In this document: positions 1 through 10,919 of the stretch, piece by piece
Numbering within the stretch: position 1 is the stretch's first letter
Layout: each line of letters starts with the position of its first letter
Translations under genes and position numbers: made by a program
Notes under the pieces: generated by a model
Seen by the model: the letters and a program-made list of their open reading frames with translations, nothing else
Database searches by the model: none
What the model was told of the DNA's origin: nothing
Assembly (NCBI RefSeq): GCF_002079055.1
Contig: NC_047493.1
Location: forward strand, 744,001-808,000
Source of the DNA: Saccharomyces paradoxus
Taxonomy: Eukaryota > Ascomycota > Saccharomycetes > Saccharomycetales > Saccharomycetaceae
Length of the DNA stretch: 64,000 nt
Direction of reading: 5' to 3'

Positions 1-112
1 GTTATTAAAAATTAATTTATCAGAATATATTTGGGAAATTTTTATTATTTTTTGTATCATATATATCAATGACCCGACACGATCATTAATTGGACCGTAG
101 ATTTGGATCAGC

Positions 113-1957
113 TCACATCTCAACACTGTCGATGGAATAGTCCTTCTTAGACAATTTATGTCTTAAACCCTTACCCCAGTAAGAAAATGCAAAAGGCAAG
201 GCAATCATAGCAGTAGAGATGAAGGCCAATAACCAAGAACCCCAATGTAAATTCAGTTTGTGATACATTTGGATTGTGAATAATGGGAAGGCAGCACCAC
301 CGGCAGATCTTAGGAAAACCTTTGTAGCCAACGCACTGGATGCGTATTGGACGTAGCAATCAATAATGTAATTATTCAATGAATAATAAATCAACACCAT
401 ACCGAAACCAAAAGCTAAACCAGCTGAAGCTGGGCCAACCCAAATAATATGTTTATAAGCGGTGGCACCCAAGATCCAAAGAGCAATGGCAGCAAATGGA
501 GCACCGATCTTGGCACCCAACAAACGATCTTCAGGAGTAGGTTTACGCTCTTTGACAATTTTTAGGTACTTGTTTTCACAGTAGAAAGTTGTAGCCAATG
601 CCCAAAGAGCACCAATAACAATAGGAATAAACATCAAACCCACAAGATTGTCTTTGTAGCCATATAATTCACCAAAAATGACAGGGAAGGCAAAAAAGAA
701 CGCATATAATAGAGAGTAAATCAAACACACATAGAAACAAGTGGCGACCAGAACAGGTTCAGTGACAGCGAAGTATAGAGGTCTTAACAAACAAGCTCTC
801 ATCATTTCACTCATACTGACACCTTGAGCTTCTTGCTCAGTCATAATTTTAGGATTACCAGTCTCTTTTCTTAATCTAGCGGCCTTTCTCTTTAAGATGA
901 CTGGAGCGTATGTTTCTGGAATGGCAGAGGAGATGATCCACATAACACCTGCAAAGGCCATATTTACCCAAAAGATCAGGTCCATACGGCCGGTAGAAAC
1001 AGAAATAAAACCGTTAACTAATGGGCCAACGACGGGACCAACATAAGGAGCAAAAGCAAAGAAGGCAATGGCCTTACCTCTTGTTTCACTTGGGAACATA
1101 TCGGCAATAGACCCACCAACTAGACATAGACCTGAAGATGACCAAACACCACATAGAAATCTACAAGCTAAAAGACAACCTAAATTGGGGGCTAAAGCGC
1201 AAGGAATGTTGAAGATGACATAAAGACCCATAGAGACAAAGTAGGCGACCCTTCTACCGTAAAGATCACTAACAGGAGACCAAATCAAAGGGCCCAGTGA
1301 GAACCCAATAACCATTAAAGAACATGATAAAATAGCGGCTTCCATACCAACATGGTACTTCTTTTCAACGGTTCCTAACCCACCACTGATGCAAGCGGAC
1401 CCGTAGGCAACGCAAATAACTAAAATGGACAACAGAACGGTGTAACTCCAACGAACCCATGCGGGCCAGTTATGGGGGTTTTCTGGATCACCAGTGACAA
1501 AAGTAACGAATTCGATCTCCGGATCCAGCTCGTTCTCACCGCTCTGATCCTCACGTTCTTCAGTTTCCTCCTCCTCCATTTCTTCCTTGCCCGTGGATGA
1601 GGAATTAGTAGCAGTACGGTTCAATTGTTTTGTTCTAGTACGCGATAAGGCAGAAGCGGTTCTACCCATGGATTGTAAGGTGGCCACTGGAACCAGTCCA
1701 GATGGAGTTTCCATGGTATATTCTTCAGGAAAGATGTTATTCTTAGCAGTTTGTGGTGCATTGATGTCAGGCACTGGAGCGGCTGAAGTGACACCCAAAT
1801 CCTGTAAGGATTTGACGGTCTCAGTCTTTGTTAACTTCAATTGATTTGTACGAGAATTGGTTTTTGCGGGGACGTACTGTTGAGGCTGTTGGCCCTCAAC
1901 ATCCACCATGGAGGTATTTTGCGAGTTGAATGAAACAACAGATTCTTGATCACTCAT
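113..1957 (-). CDS. TPO2: Polyamine exporter of the DHA1 major facilitator family
   Basis: 614 residues, the same length as I recall for S. cerevisiae Tpo2. It exports spermine and related polyamines, and in yeast also helps with weak-acid tolerance, at the plasma membrane by proton antiport. Residues 1-165 are a hydrophilic cytosolic tail with an acidic stretch (about 124-147). About twelve hydrophobic segments follow from residue 170 on. The family loop motif between segments 2 and 3 is visible as PVSDLYGRR near residue 228. The start is the first ATG of the frame; upstream is an A+T-rich leader. It is transcribed away from CBF2, with a long spacer between. TPO3 is the close paralogue, but the position beside CBF2 and VPS62 identifies TPO2. 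Confidence 0.95.
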   Translation of the reverse strand: MSDQESVVSFNSQNTSMVDVEGQQPQQYVPAKTNSRTNQLKLTKTETVKSLQDLGVTSAAPVPDINAPQTAKNNIFPEEYTMETPSGLVPVATLQSMGRTASALSRTRTKQLNRTATNSSSTGKEEMEEEETEEREDQSGENELDPEIEFVTFVTGDPENPHNWPAWVRWSYTVLLSILVICVAYGSACISGGLGTVEKKYHVGMEAAILSCSLMVIGFSLGPLIWSPVSDLYGRRVAYFVSMGLYVIFNIPCALAPNLGCLLACRFLCGVWSSSGLCLVGGSIADMFPSETRGKAIAFFAFAPYVGPVVGPLVNGFISVSTGRMDLIFWVNMAFAGVMWIISSAIPETYAPVILKRKAARLRKETGNPKIMTEQEAQGVSMSEMMRACLLRPLYFAVTEPVLVATCFYVCLIYSLLYAFFFAFPVIFGELYGYKDNLVGLMFIPIVIGALWALATTFYCENKYLKIVKERKPTPEDRLLGAKIGAPFAAIALWILGATAYKHIIWVGPASAGLAFGFGMVLIYYSLNNYIIDCYVQYASSALATKVFLRSAGGAAFPLFTIQMYHKLNLHWGSWLLAFISTAMIALPFAFSYWGKGLRHKLSKKDYSIDSVEM

Positions 1958-3810
1958 ATTTCTTTTGTGTATTATTTTTGTGATTAGTTATTAGAAGGAA
2001 TTAAAGGTAAATTTCGATAGACAAAAAATATTAGGATTTAGAAATAAAGAATAATAGCAGCGCTTTGATAAAAAAATGTATCAATTACTTTTTGAAATTA
2101 AAGTTGAAATTAAAATTCAAACCGAAAAAAAAAATTAAATATTAAACTTGAAATAGTAGGAAAAGGGTGTTGTTGTATATTGTTCTCTATAACCACAAAC
2201 AATAAAATGATATATTACTTTCTTATTTCTTCCTGTTGTGTTCAGGAAGGAAGAACATAAACAAACAAGAAAATCCTAATACAAGACCTCAAAAGGTGTA
2301 TGCGCAATGTATATATATAGCAAGAAAAAAAAAAGTACACTGTACTGCATGCGGATGGCAGTGTTCTTCAGTGGCTTTTTAGAAAAACCTAGAATGTGTT
2401 TAAAAGGCTCAGACGCCTAAGCAGCATATGCTAATGACTCGTTCAGTAAAATGCGACGCGATAGTTTATTTTCGTTCTGCGCTGCTGTGTTCTGTATTCT
2501 TTTGAGATGAATTTAACGGCTATGGAATCACCTCGAGAAATCGGTGCCAGTAAGGCACCAGGACATTATGTCCCTCGGGAGGAGAAAGGCGCACGCGTCA
2601 GGCTTCCACGAGGTCCGCCGTGCATGCGCTCTCGCATTTTTAAGGTTTCGTGCGGCAGGCGACCGCGCTGCGGCCAGCCCGTGGTGCCACCCGAGGGAAT
2701 TTGAGTAAGCGCGCCCATTGCGGGGTTTTTGCGGTTTGCGTTGTTTTCCACACGAAGTTTCTCCGGACGCAGCTTCGCAGTATATTTCACTCGGAAGGGC
2801 CGGAAAATTTTTTTGAGCGCAAATATTTTCAGTTAAGCAGAAAAAAAGAACTTTTTCCGGTAGCCCGTGATGTGTTTGTAACAGCTTCTGCGGTGTACTT
2901 TGGGCGGCTAAATGGTAAATAGCATCAGGGGAAGGGTTTGCGCACAGGTAAAAAACCGGATTTTGGGGAAGATTCGATCTTCGGCGCTAGGGGCGGAGCA
3001 AAACCGTTGAGAAAAATGTTCTCGCAATAGTGTTAGCCGTTTCGGTTTCGCTCCACAATGTACATATCTATACCTCTCATGGTACGAAGTACAGATGCTC
3101 GTCGGCGGCTGTGTTGCCCAGATAGTAATGTGTGAATAGCCATATCCTATCCTTATTGGTGCCTTTGAGTGTTGACAACTTGAAGCGGATTCTCTATTGC
3201 TGTGTTTTCCTTACCCTTCGGCGGTAATTGGCGCATTTAGTGCTGGTGTGTGTATAAGCGAATGGCGGCTCTCCTTGTTTTTTTTATAGAAGTAAATATT
3301 AAACACGACCCTCAATTCATCCGAAAATGGATTGCGGCCATCCTTCTTCCTTCTTCCCCACAAATATCTGTGTTCTGTACTTTCTGCGTATTCTTTTTTC
3401 TCCTTTCTACGTAATTCCCTTTCTAACCTTGCTAAATTCATCAAGTGGGTAGGCCAATGTCCATGAACTTTCCTGTCGAGGACTTTGAGTGATATCACAC
3501 ATAAGATAAACCGTGAAAGAGTTATTAGTACATCTTAGCATAAGTAATTGTGCCATTCTTTTGTTAGAGGACCATCTCAGAGGAATGCGCTGGCAGCAAT
3601 GCGCATATTACCATTTGTTATAGGCAATATCTCGGACAATGCTTCTTTTTCGGTTATGTATCACTCAGCATCTCAAAATAATTACCCTACTCTGATTTTC
3701 GAGACGTTTCGCGTTTTCCTTACTTTTATCTTTACCGTATACAAATAAGAAAAAATAGAAACTATTTGTGAGATCATCGATTTCCTTTTTCTATTGATAT
3801 TGAAAACATT
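1958..3810. other. Long divergent spacer TPO2-CBF2 with a G+C-rich island
   Basis: 1.85 kb without a convincing gene. The part near TPO2 is A+T-rich with a TATA-like run near 2310-2320. From about 2520 to 3060 the base composition changes: it is visibly G+C-rich, with CpG-rich words and an MCB-like ACGCGT near 2594. Open frames there occur in several frames on both strands, as expected from a lack of A+T stop codons, and none looks like a protein. GCGGGG near 2717 is compatible with a Haa1-type or other zinc-finger site, which would suit TPO2, but it is short. A minus-strand frame at 3211-3498 is discussed in the findings. Confidence 0.5.
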
Positions 3811-6642
3811 ATGGATGTACAGCAAAACCAAGAAGCTATGTCACCAGAGGATAAATTTCAGGAATTGGTAGATTCACTGAAGCCAAGAACTGCTCATCAG
3901 TACAAAACTTACTATACAAAGTACATACAATGGTGTCAGCTCAATCAAATTATACCGACACCGGAGGAGAATTCTGTAAATAGCGTCCCCTATAAAGATC
4001 TACCAATATCTGCTGGACTGATACATTGGTTTTTGTTGGACACATTTATAACCGATGATAAGTCAAAAAAAAAAAGAGAAGAAGGAGAAGATCTTGATGA
4101 CGAGGAGGAAAATTCATTCAAAATCGCCACGTTGAAGAAAATCATCGGCAGTCTTAACTTTTTATCAAAATTGTGCAAAGTTCACGAAAATCCGAATGCT
4201 AATATAGACACGAAATATCTGGAATTAGTCACCAAGCTTCATACCCATTGGATAGATTCGCAAAAGGCAATAACTACTAATGAAACAAATAACACCAACA
4301 CTCAAGTGCTGTGTCCACCCTTATTAAAAGTGTCTTTGAATTTATGGAACCCGCAAACGAACCATCTTTCTGAAAAGTTTTTTAAAACTTGTTCCGAAAA
4401 GCTAAGATTCCTTGTGGACTTTCAATTGAGAAGCTATTTGAACCTTTCATTTGAAGAAAGATCAAAGATACGATTTGGTTCCCTTAAGGTCGGTAAAACG
4501 GATAAAGACGCTATAATACATCATAAAACAACTTATTCAACGGAAAAAAAAGACACGCCAAGTCATCATCAACTCATCGCACTACTACCCCAAGATTGTC
4601 CGTTCATCTGCCCTCAGACTACATTGGCTGCATATTTGTATCTGAGGTTTTACGGCATACCATCTGTTTCGAAAGGTGATGGCTTCCCCAATTTGAATGC
4701 TGATGAGAATGGCTCACTTTTACAAGATATACCCATATTAAGAGGCAAGTCATTGACAACTTATCCCAGAGAGGAAACGTTTAGCAATTATTATACAACC
4801 GTGTTTAGATACTGCCACTTACCTTATAAAAGAAGAGAATATTTCAACAAATGTAACCTTGTTTACCCAACTTGGGATGAAGACGTTTATAGGACTTTTT
4901 TCAATCAAGAAAACCATGGAAGCTGGTTAGAACAACCTGGGACCTTTGCGTTCCCTGACAGAATACCATTTGATTTTAAGAAAATTATGAACTTCAAATC
5001 GCCCTATACTTCCTACCCTACAAACGCTAAGAAAGACCCTTTGTCGCCTCCGAAGGATTTATTAGTTCAGATATTTCCTGAAATTGATGAATATAAAAGA
5101 CATGGTTATGACGGTTTGTCTCAGGATTCAAAGGACTTTCTCGAATTAATGGACGTTTTACGAGAAAGACTGCTGAATAATCTGCCATGGATTTTCAAAT
5201 TTTTCCCTAACCATGATATATTCCAGGATCCAATTTTTGGAAATTCTGATTTTCAATCATACTTTAATGACAAAACCATACATTCGAAGGGGTCTCCCAT
5301 TCTATCATTCGATATATTACCGGGCTTCAATAAAATTTATAAAAATAAGACAAATTTTTACAATCTTCTAATAGAAAGACCTTCGCAGTTGGCGTTTTCT
5401 CTGAGCAATAATCCAGATGTACACCTTCCTCAAAAGGCAGAATCGGACGGACCATCACAAATCACTCAAGTTGATACTGCACATTTAAATGAACTATTGA
5501 AACAACAGAGTTTCGAATATGTTCAATTCCAAACACTATCTAATTTCCAAATTTTGTTGTCAGTATTTACTAAAATTTTTGAGAAATTGGAGATGAAAAA
5601 ATCTTCAAGAGGCTATATCCTACACCAGCTCAACTTATTCAAGGAAACCTTGGATGAAAGGATCAAGAAATCTAAAATTGATGATGCCGATAAATTCATG
5701 CGTGATAATCAATCCATTAAAAAAGAAGAAAACGTTGTGAATGGAGATGGGCCAAATGCCCTAAGGCGAACAAAGAGGCCGAAACGAATTAGATTACTCT
5801 CAATTGCGGATTCCTCTGACGAGTCCTCCACAGAGGATTCGAATCTATTTAAAAAGGACACCGAATCCATCGATAGTGATGGTGCAAATGAAGAAAATGA
5901 AGACGAGAATGATTCTGAGATGCAAGAACAGTTGAAGTCTATGATAAACGAACTTATCAACTCCAAGATAAGCACTTTTTTACAGGATCAAATGGATCAA
6001 TTTGAATTGAAAATAAACGCTTTGTTAGATAAAATTCTTGAAGAAAAAATCACTCGTATTATCGAGCAAAGATTTGGTTCCTACGCGAGATCATTTTCAG
6101 CTTTGAAGAGACCACAACCACACATCGCGGAAGAAGAAAATGTTGAATCTGATATGGATGTTTCTAAAAGACCTAGGTTTAGTGGTAGATACGCAGAGCC
6201 TGTAAAAAATAATGATGACCACCAAACCATGTCAAGTACGGCATCGCCACCTCCCGAGCAAGACCAAGAAACAAAGAATCATACTGACGAACAAGCGTTT
6301 ATGCTGGACGATTCTATCGACACCATAGAAGGAATCATCCTCGAATGGTTCACTCCAAATGCTAAATACGCTAATCAATGTGTACACTCAATGAACAAAT
6401 CAGGAAACAAGTCATGGAGAGCTAATTGCGAAACTTTATACAAGGAAAGAAAATCAATCGTTGAATTCTACATTTATTTAGTAAATCACGAGAGCCTCGA
6501 CAGATACAAAGCGGTAGATATTTGCGAGAAATTACGAGACCAGAATGAAGGTTCATTTTCGCGCCTGGCAAAGTTCCTAAGGAAGTGGAGGCACGAGCAT
6601 CACAATTCATTTGATGGACTGTTGGTATATTTATCTAACTGA
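3811..6642 (+). CDS. CBF2: Kinetochore protein Ndc10, CBF3 subunit a
   Basis: 943 residues. Cbf2/Ndc10 is the DNA-binding scaffold of the CBF3 complex, which recognises CDEIII of point centromeres; it is essential for kinetochore assembly. The first roughly 550 residues form the tyrosine-recombinase-like fold that lost catalysis; the motif [16 protein letters not shown] near residue 26 is its start. A charged, Ser/Asp/Glu-rich region (about 640-710) is followed by a coiled-coil-like stretch and a conserved C-terminal domain ending in LLVYLSN. As I recall, the S. cerevisiae annotation starts about 14 codons further upstream. Here the equivalent upstream codon is GTG and that frame soon meets TGA, so the start at MDVQQ is the only one possible. 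Confidence 0.95.
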   Translation: MDVQQNQEAMSPEDKFQELVDSLKPRTAHQYKTYYTKYIQWCQLNQIIPTPEENSVNSVPYKDLPISAGLIHWFLLDTFITDDKSKKKREEGEDLDDEEENSFKIATLKKIIGSLNFLSKLCKVHENPNANIDTKYLELVTKLHTHWIDSQKAITTNETNNTNTQVLCPPLLKVSLNLWNPQTNHLSEKFFKTCSEKLRFLVDFQLRSYLNLSFEERSKIRFGSLKVGKTDKDAIIHHKTTYSTEKKDTPSHHQLIALLPQDCPFICPQTTLAAYLYLRFYGIPSVSKGDGFPNLNADENGSLLQDIPILRGKSLTTYPREETFSNYYTTVFRYCHLPYKRREYFNKCNLVYPTWDEDVYRTFFNQENHGSWLEQPGTFAFPDRIPFDFKKIMNFKSPYTSYPTNAKKDPLSPPKDLLVQIFPEIDEYKRHGYDGLSQDSKDFLELMDVLRERLLNNLPWIFKFFPNHDIFQDPIFGNSDFQSYFNDKTIHSKGSPILSFDILPGFNKIYKNKTNFYNLLIERPSQLAFSLSNNPDVHLPQKAESDGPSQITQVDTAHLNELLKQQSFEYVQFQTLSNFQILLSVFTKIFEKLEMKKSSRGYILHQLNLFKETLDERIKKSKIDDADKFMRDNQSIKKEENVVNGDGPNALRRTKRPKRIRLLSIADSSDESSTEDSNLFKKDTESIDSDGANEENEDENDSEMQEQLKSMINELINSKISTFLQDQMDQFELKINALLDKILEEKITRIIEQRFGSYARSFSALKRPQPHIAEEENVESDMDVSKRPRFSGRYAEPVKNNDDHQTMSSTASPPPEQDQETKNHTDEQAFMLDDSIDTIEGIILEWFTPNAKYANQCVHSMNKSGNKSWRANCETLYKERKSIVEFYIYLVNHESLDRYKAVDICEKLRDQNEGSFSRLAKFLRKWRHEHHNSFDGLLVYLSN

Positions 6643-6928
6643 GGAAGCCCTTAAGGTAAAATTGGTTCCTTTAGGGAGGCCGAGATGTATGTTTGTAATA
6701 TAATGATGTTTTAGTATGCAAAAAATCCTTATATTCTAGGCTGCCCAGCGTTTAAGGTGTTCGCTTTGGTGATCAAGTCGGGTAATACCTATAGGGGTTT
6801 CACCTCTTAAGATGCCTTCGACCTTGAAATGTATACGAATGAATGCAGACTGAGCTGGCAGACTTCATAGAATAGAAGAGGAAAAAGGCTCCTCCCATAA
6901 TTGTGATCAAGACTAAATTTATAGTTCC

Positions 6929-8332
6929 ATGCGAATTTCACAAAATAACCAAAGGCGACAGGGGGAGAGGCTATTCTTCCTCCTTACATTTATAATTTAC
7001 TCGATGATACCCTGTCGTGCAGTACTTGTGCCCTGGTTGGATAATGATCCATTTGAAGAAGCACTCGTACAAATGGGGGATGGACCATGGAGTAAGGACA
7101 TACTTTCAAGTACGCCTCCGTTGCATCCATCTGAAGTTACCGAGGATAACAAAAGCTTAAAACAAAAGGGCAATGTGCCGCAATATGTTATTGATAATAG
7201 CCCTCTGCTCCATTTATATAGTGAAGAAAAGTATTGGCCGGCTGATGTTAAGGATTTCGTAAAGAGATTTCAGTTGCGAGACCACAGTGGAGACAAAATT
7301 ATCAATGAACACCTTCGTGATTTAAGTGACTTACAAGAGTATTATTCAATAGAATTGGAGAACGGGACCTGGAACCGAGTATCCAGTGAAGGTACTTATA
7401 TGACAAGTTTGAATGATTTTGATAAAGACCCAGACTGGTTGTTGGGTGAGCAGCCGGAATATGGTACGGGTCATATAAAGAAAGCACCAGCCGTTCTTTT
7501 TGTCGTTGACAAGGGAAATGGTTGGGTAGACGCATTTTGGTTTTATTTCTACCCCTTCAATTGGGGGCCCTATATTATGGGCTCTGGACCATGGGGAAAT
7601 CACGTGGGAGACTGGGAACATTCCTTAGTACGATTCTATAAAGGAGAACCGCAATATCTGTGGATGAGTGCGCATGGGGGTGGTACTGCTTATAAATTCG
7701 AAGCCATTGAGAAGATCAAAAGACTGCGTCGTATTGATGGGAAATTGACAAACGAGATAATTAAGAAACCTTTAATATTTAGTGCAAGAGGAACACATGC
7801 ACATTATGCATCAGTCGGTCAACATGCGCACGATGTTCCATTCTTTTTCATGCCATTGAGTGACTTTACTGATAGAGGTCCATTATGGGATCCTTCTTTA
7901 AACTATTATGCCTATACAGTTACTGTGGGGGAAACAATAACACCATGTGGCGCTGAAGAAACCAAAATGGGACTAGATTGGCTATCGTTCAAGGGCGCTT
8001 GGGGTGATAAACAATTAAGGCCCAGGGATCCTAGACAAAAGTGGTGCCCATTCCAATGGAAGTATATTGATGGACCAAGAGGGCCACTATTCAAAAATAT
8101 GGAAAGGGTTTCTTTATGTCAAAGATTTAAATGGTGGAATTTTTGGAAGGGCTGTCCAGCAAGAAGATACATAAAAAGAGGTGAAGGTTTGGATGCAGAG
8201 AAGAATGATCTCGTAGGTGACAATTGTGGTATCTTGCTGTACAACATAAGGCCAAAGTGGCTGCGTAGCATACTCCGCCTTTTGACATGGAGAGGAAGCG
8301 TATGTTTCATTATGGATTACTTTACAGGATAA
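6929..8332 (+). CDS. VPS62: Vacuolar sorting protein Vps62
   Basis: 467 residues, the length recalled for S. cerevisiae Vps62. The gene is needed for cytoplasm-to-vacuole and carboxypeptidase Y sorting, but its molecular role is unknown. A hydrophobic segment at about residues 16-33 looks like a signal peptide or signal anchor, so most of the protein should face the secretory lumen. The body belongs to the plant/fungal DUF946 family, with conserved aromatic and glycine-rich blocks such as GNHVGDWEHSLVRF and the HAHYASVGQHAHD histidine cluster. The paralogue TDA6 sits in the duplicated chromosome XVI block. It lies 286 bp after CBF2 and upstream of BTN2 on the same strand. Confidence 0.93.
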   Translation: MRISQNNQRRQGERLFFLLTFIIYSMIPCRAVLVPWLDNDPFEEALVQMGDGPWSKDILSSTPPLHPSEVTEDNKSLKQKGNVPQYVIDNSPLLHLYSEEKYWPADVKDFVKRFQLRDHSGDKIINEHLRDLSDLQEYYSIELENGTWNRVSSEGTYMTSLNDFDKDPDWLLGEQPEYGTGHIKKAPAVLFVVDKGNGWVDAFWFYFYPFNWGPYIMGSGPWGNHVGDWEHSLVRFYKGEPQYLWMSAHGGGTAYKFEAIEKIKRLRRIDGKLTNEIIKKPLIFSARGTHAHYASVGQHAHDVPFFFMPLSDFTDRGPLWDPSLNYYAYTVTVGETITPCGAEETKMGLDWLSFKGAWGDKQLRPRDPRQKWCPFQWKYIDGPRGPLFKNMERVSLCQRFKWWNFWKGCPARRYIKRGEGLDAEKNDLVGDNCGILLYNIRPKWLRSILRLLTWRGSVCFIMDYFTG

Positions 8333-8833
8333 CTAATAAATCGTCAGGCGTTTTAGCTATTTCAGCATGCTATAGTCTATGTATTGTACATCATCATGTA
8401 GCACTATCAGCCGTATACTTTTTTTTCTCTTTGGCACCGTCTGCGGTTTGAAAGTTACTGACACTTCTTTTTCTTTTCTAGAATTTTCTGGAAAAATTGT
8501 GACACACTGCGGAGCTTGAAAAGTTACCCATTTTTTTCTTTCTCCCTTCTTGGACCTTCGGTGACATTCCGTACGTAATTGGGAACGCGTCAACAGCCGC
8601 CCAAGATGGAAGGATTAAGAATTTCATAGAAGGCCTAAGTTCTGGGGTGAGTAAAGTGGCAAAACAAGTGGGAATCTATTGCAGTATACATATAAAAGCG
8701 TCAGAATGATCTTTTTTCAGGGACAGGTATCCTCAAAGCTTTTTATAATATTCTTTCCAAAGAATTACCAGCAATAACAAGCATAACAACAACCAAGAGG
8801 AAAAGTAACTAATAAATCCTATTAAAATAGAGA
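8333..8833 (+). promoter_or_regulatory. BTN2 promoter region
   Basis: The spacer carries the VPS62 3' end and the BTN2 promoter. A four-unit heat-shock element is at 8476-8493 (separate entry). A TATA-like run, TATACATATAAAAG, is near 8684-8697, about 140 bp upstream of the start codon, the usual place for a stress-inducible yeast gene. The leader from about 8760 is A-rich (CAATAACAAGCATAACAAC), typical of highly translated yeast mRNAs. Confidence 0.6.
8476..8493 (+). promoter_or_regulatory. Heat-shock element (Hsf1 site) upstream of BTN2
   Basis: Four alternating units in perfect phase: TTC-ta-GAA-tt-TTC-tg-GAA. This is a full match to the nTTCnnGAAn array bound by Hsf1 trimers, about 340 bp upstream of the BTN2 ATG. 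BTN2 is known to be strongly heat-induced in S. cerevisiae. Confidence 0.85.
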
Positions 8834-10051
8834 ATGTTTTCTATATTCAACTCACCATGCGTTTTTGAACAACTACCATCCTCTAGTCAGCCCGTGAACT
8901 CACGTTATTTTGATTGCAGTTCTCCAGTGAGCTATTATCCAGAATGTAAAAGGAGGAAAGCAGTAAAAGCTAACCCAAGAGCACCCAAAAAAAGCGATAG
9001 AAATTGTTTCGAGACTTTAAGATATGCACTTGCAGAAACACCAAATGGTTACACGTTAAGCTTATACAAGCAAATTCCATATGAGCTTTTCTCAAAATAC
9101 GTTAATGAGAAATTGAGTGAATTAAAAGAGAGTCATTACAGGCCAACTTACCACGTTGTCCAAGATTTTTTTGGAAATCAGTATTATGTTGAAGACGAAG
9201 CAGACGAAAATGCTTTATTAAGATCTGCATTTGAAGATCTGGATTTTAAAGCCATAGGAAAGAAAATTGCTAAGGACCTTTTCCAAGACTATGAAATAGA
9301 ATTGAATCATAGAGGTGATGAATTGAGCATATTGAGCAAAAAGGATAATATATTCAAAGACTTCCCTCTAGATCAGGTATTTGAAGATGTTTTCGTTATC
9401 GGTTGTGGAGTCGAAAACATAGATGACGACTCGAGAGAAAAATGTGCGCTTTTGAAGATTGGCCTAGTTAAGCATGGGAGAGAAGATGTTGCATGTGACA
9501 TTAACAAACCAAAGATGACGATAAAGGAATCACCAAGAGACCAATCTGAGGGTAATATTGACATGCCTGAATCTTCCTCTGAAGAAGAAGCGGAGGAAGT
9601 TAAAGAATCATTAACTAAGGAGGAACAAATAAAAAAATGGATAGAGGAAGAAAGACTGATGCAGGAGGAAAGTAGAAAATCAGAAGAGGAAAAGCTTGCC
9701 AGAGAAAATGAAGAGAGGCAAAAGAAAGGAAAACAAGCCAAACTGAAAGCAAAGAAAGAATCTTTAATGAAAAAACAAAAGGCTAAGAGGGTCGAACAGA
9801 AAAAATTACAAAAATTTAATTCATTGACTACTTCGAAGATTGAGACCAGTGACAACACTGGTTCTACAGAAAGCGATAATGAAAGCATAAACAGCGAGTC
9901 GGACACAATCTTAGACTCCTCTGTGTTAAGTAATACACTGAAAAAACATGTTTCACCTTTATTGGAAGACATTGAAGATGAGGAAGTTGATAGATACAAT
10001 TGGTCCCTAAGCAGAATTCCCAGAGGGAATTCTATCATTGAGGACATATGA
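8834..10051 (+). CDS. BTN2: Btn2, small-heat-shock-like protein-sorting factor
   Basis: 405 residues, about five shorter than I recall for S. cerevisiae Btn2. It gathers misfolded proteins into cytosolic and perinuclear deposits, acts in late endosome-to-Golgi retrieval, and helps cure the [URE3] prion. The N-terminal half (about 50-220) is the conserved globular part shared with the paralogue CUR1. Residues about 245-345 are extremely rich in Glu/Lys/Arg and read as one long charged coiled coil. The tail is Ser/Asp-rich. The perfect upstream heat-shock element supports induction by protein stress. The long open frame on the opposite strand is a shadow of the charged repeat. Confidence 0.93.
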   Translation: MFSIFNSPCVFEQLPSSSQPVNSRYFDCSSPVSYYPECKRRKAVKANPRAPKKSDRNCFETLRYALAETPNGYTLSLYKQIPYELFSKYVNEKLSELKESHYRPTYHVVQDFFGNQYYVEDEADENALLRSAFEDLDFKAIGKKIAKDLFQDYEIELNHRGDELSILSKKDNIFKDFPLDQVFEDVFVIGCGVENIDDDSREKCALLKIGLVKHGREDVACDINKPKMTIKESPRDQSEGNIDMPESSSEEEAEEVKESLTKEEQIKKWIEEERLMQEESRKSEEEKLARENEERQKKGKQAKLKAKKESLMKKQKAKRVEQKKLQKFNSLTTSKIETSDNTGSTESDNESINSESDTILDSSVLSNTLKKHVSPLLEDIEDEEVDRYNWSLSRIPRGNSIIEDI

Positions 10052-10158
10052 TAACACTTTTTTTCTGACTTATTTTTACGGCATTAAATAACTAGTTATA
10101 TGCATTTTATATACTAATATAATTTACTGATTTTACGAAAGGAATAGTAGTTAATTAC

Positions 10159-10464
10159 TGTTGGAATGAAATTCTAATATCATATATTTAGTAGTATATT
10201 ATCACATGCGGTGTAAGAAGATGGCATAAAGATTGAGAAACAGTCATCCAATCTAATGGAAGCTGAAATGCAAGGATTGATAATGTAATAGGGAAATGAA
10301 TGACAACGTATAAAAGAAAAGAAGATAACAGTAATATTATTAATTCCCTTTTGTGGATTCCTATATCTTCGAGGAGAGCTTTTAGTATATTCTGTATACC
10401 TAATATTATAGCCTTTAGTAACAACGGAATCCCAACAATTATCTAATTGTTCACCAAATTCTCA
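10159..10464 (+). repeat. Solo delta LTR (Ty1/Ty2 type), fossil
   Basis: Starts with TGTTGGAATGAAATTC and ends with TTCTCA, the conserved termini of Ty1/Ty2 deltas. The interior carries the familiar CTATATCTTCGAGGAGAGC block and the CCCAACAATTATCTAA segment near the end. At about 306 bp it is slightly shorter than a full delta of roughly 334 bp. There is no internal Ty sequence, so it is a solo LTR left by LTR-LTR recombination, and diverged enough to be old. It lies about 460 bp upstream of tRNA-Ala(AGC), the usual target zone of Ty1. Confidence 0.85.
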
Positions 10465-10919
10465 ATTACCATAGTGAGAAATGGCATTTTGGTAATATTT
10501 TGCAATAAAACAATGCCAAGGGTGGGTGATAGTAAATAAAGATGATCACTATCTATGGTTTTAGAATAGGGACGTACCTATTTCTAAGAATCTAATTTTT
10601 TTGCCAGCTGATATTTTAGTATCTTATGATGGGACATTGAAGCAATACATGCGATTATAAGCTCCCTTACCGAATCCTTTATACCTCATATTTGATCGCT
10701 TAAAAAGGTTAAATTAGATTTCATGGAAAGAGCAACCACAAAAATTAGGGCCTTTTTATACATCTAATTTTCTAATTTAAATCACGGTCTTCTAAGTAGT
10801 TGATTGAGATGCAACGACTTATTGCAATGAATCTTAACATGTTTCATAGTTAATGTAATTTCTTCGGTAAATACCTTATTTGTGGCGCTACTTAGTAGCC
10901 AGTTTATTAACAAATCTTT
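10465..10919. other. Spacer between delta LTR and tRNA-Ala(AGC)
   Basis: A+T-rich. No long open frame and no recognisable LTR edge. It may include older, unrecognisable transposon debris, since such zones upstream of tRNA genes usually do. Confidence 0.3.

Noticed and set aside
2507-2922. Open frames on both strands in the G+C-rich TPO2-CBF2 spacer
   Set aside because: Frames overlap on both strands, and stop codons are rare because of G+C richness. Arg/Pro/Gly-rich noise with no recognisable family.
3548-3748. 66-codon plus-strand frame upstream of CBF2 (region of dubious YGR139W)
   Set aside because: Short, with hydrophobic A+T-driven composition, and located in the probable CBF2 promoter and leader.
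9373-10047. 224-codon minus-strand frame opposite BTN2
   Set aside because: It mirrors the Glu/Lys-rich coiled coil of BTN2 (GAA/GAG and AAG codons give Ser/Phe/Leu on the other strand). No independent start context or protein-like composition.
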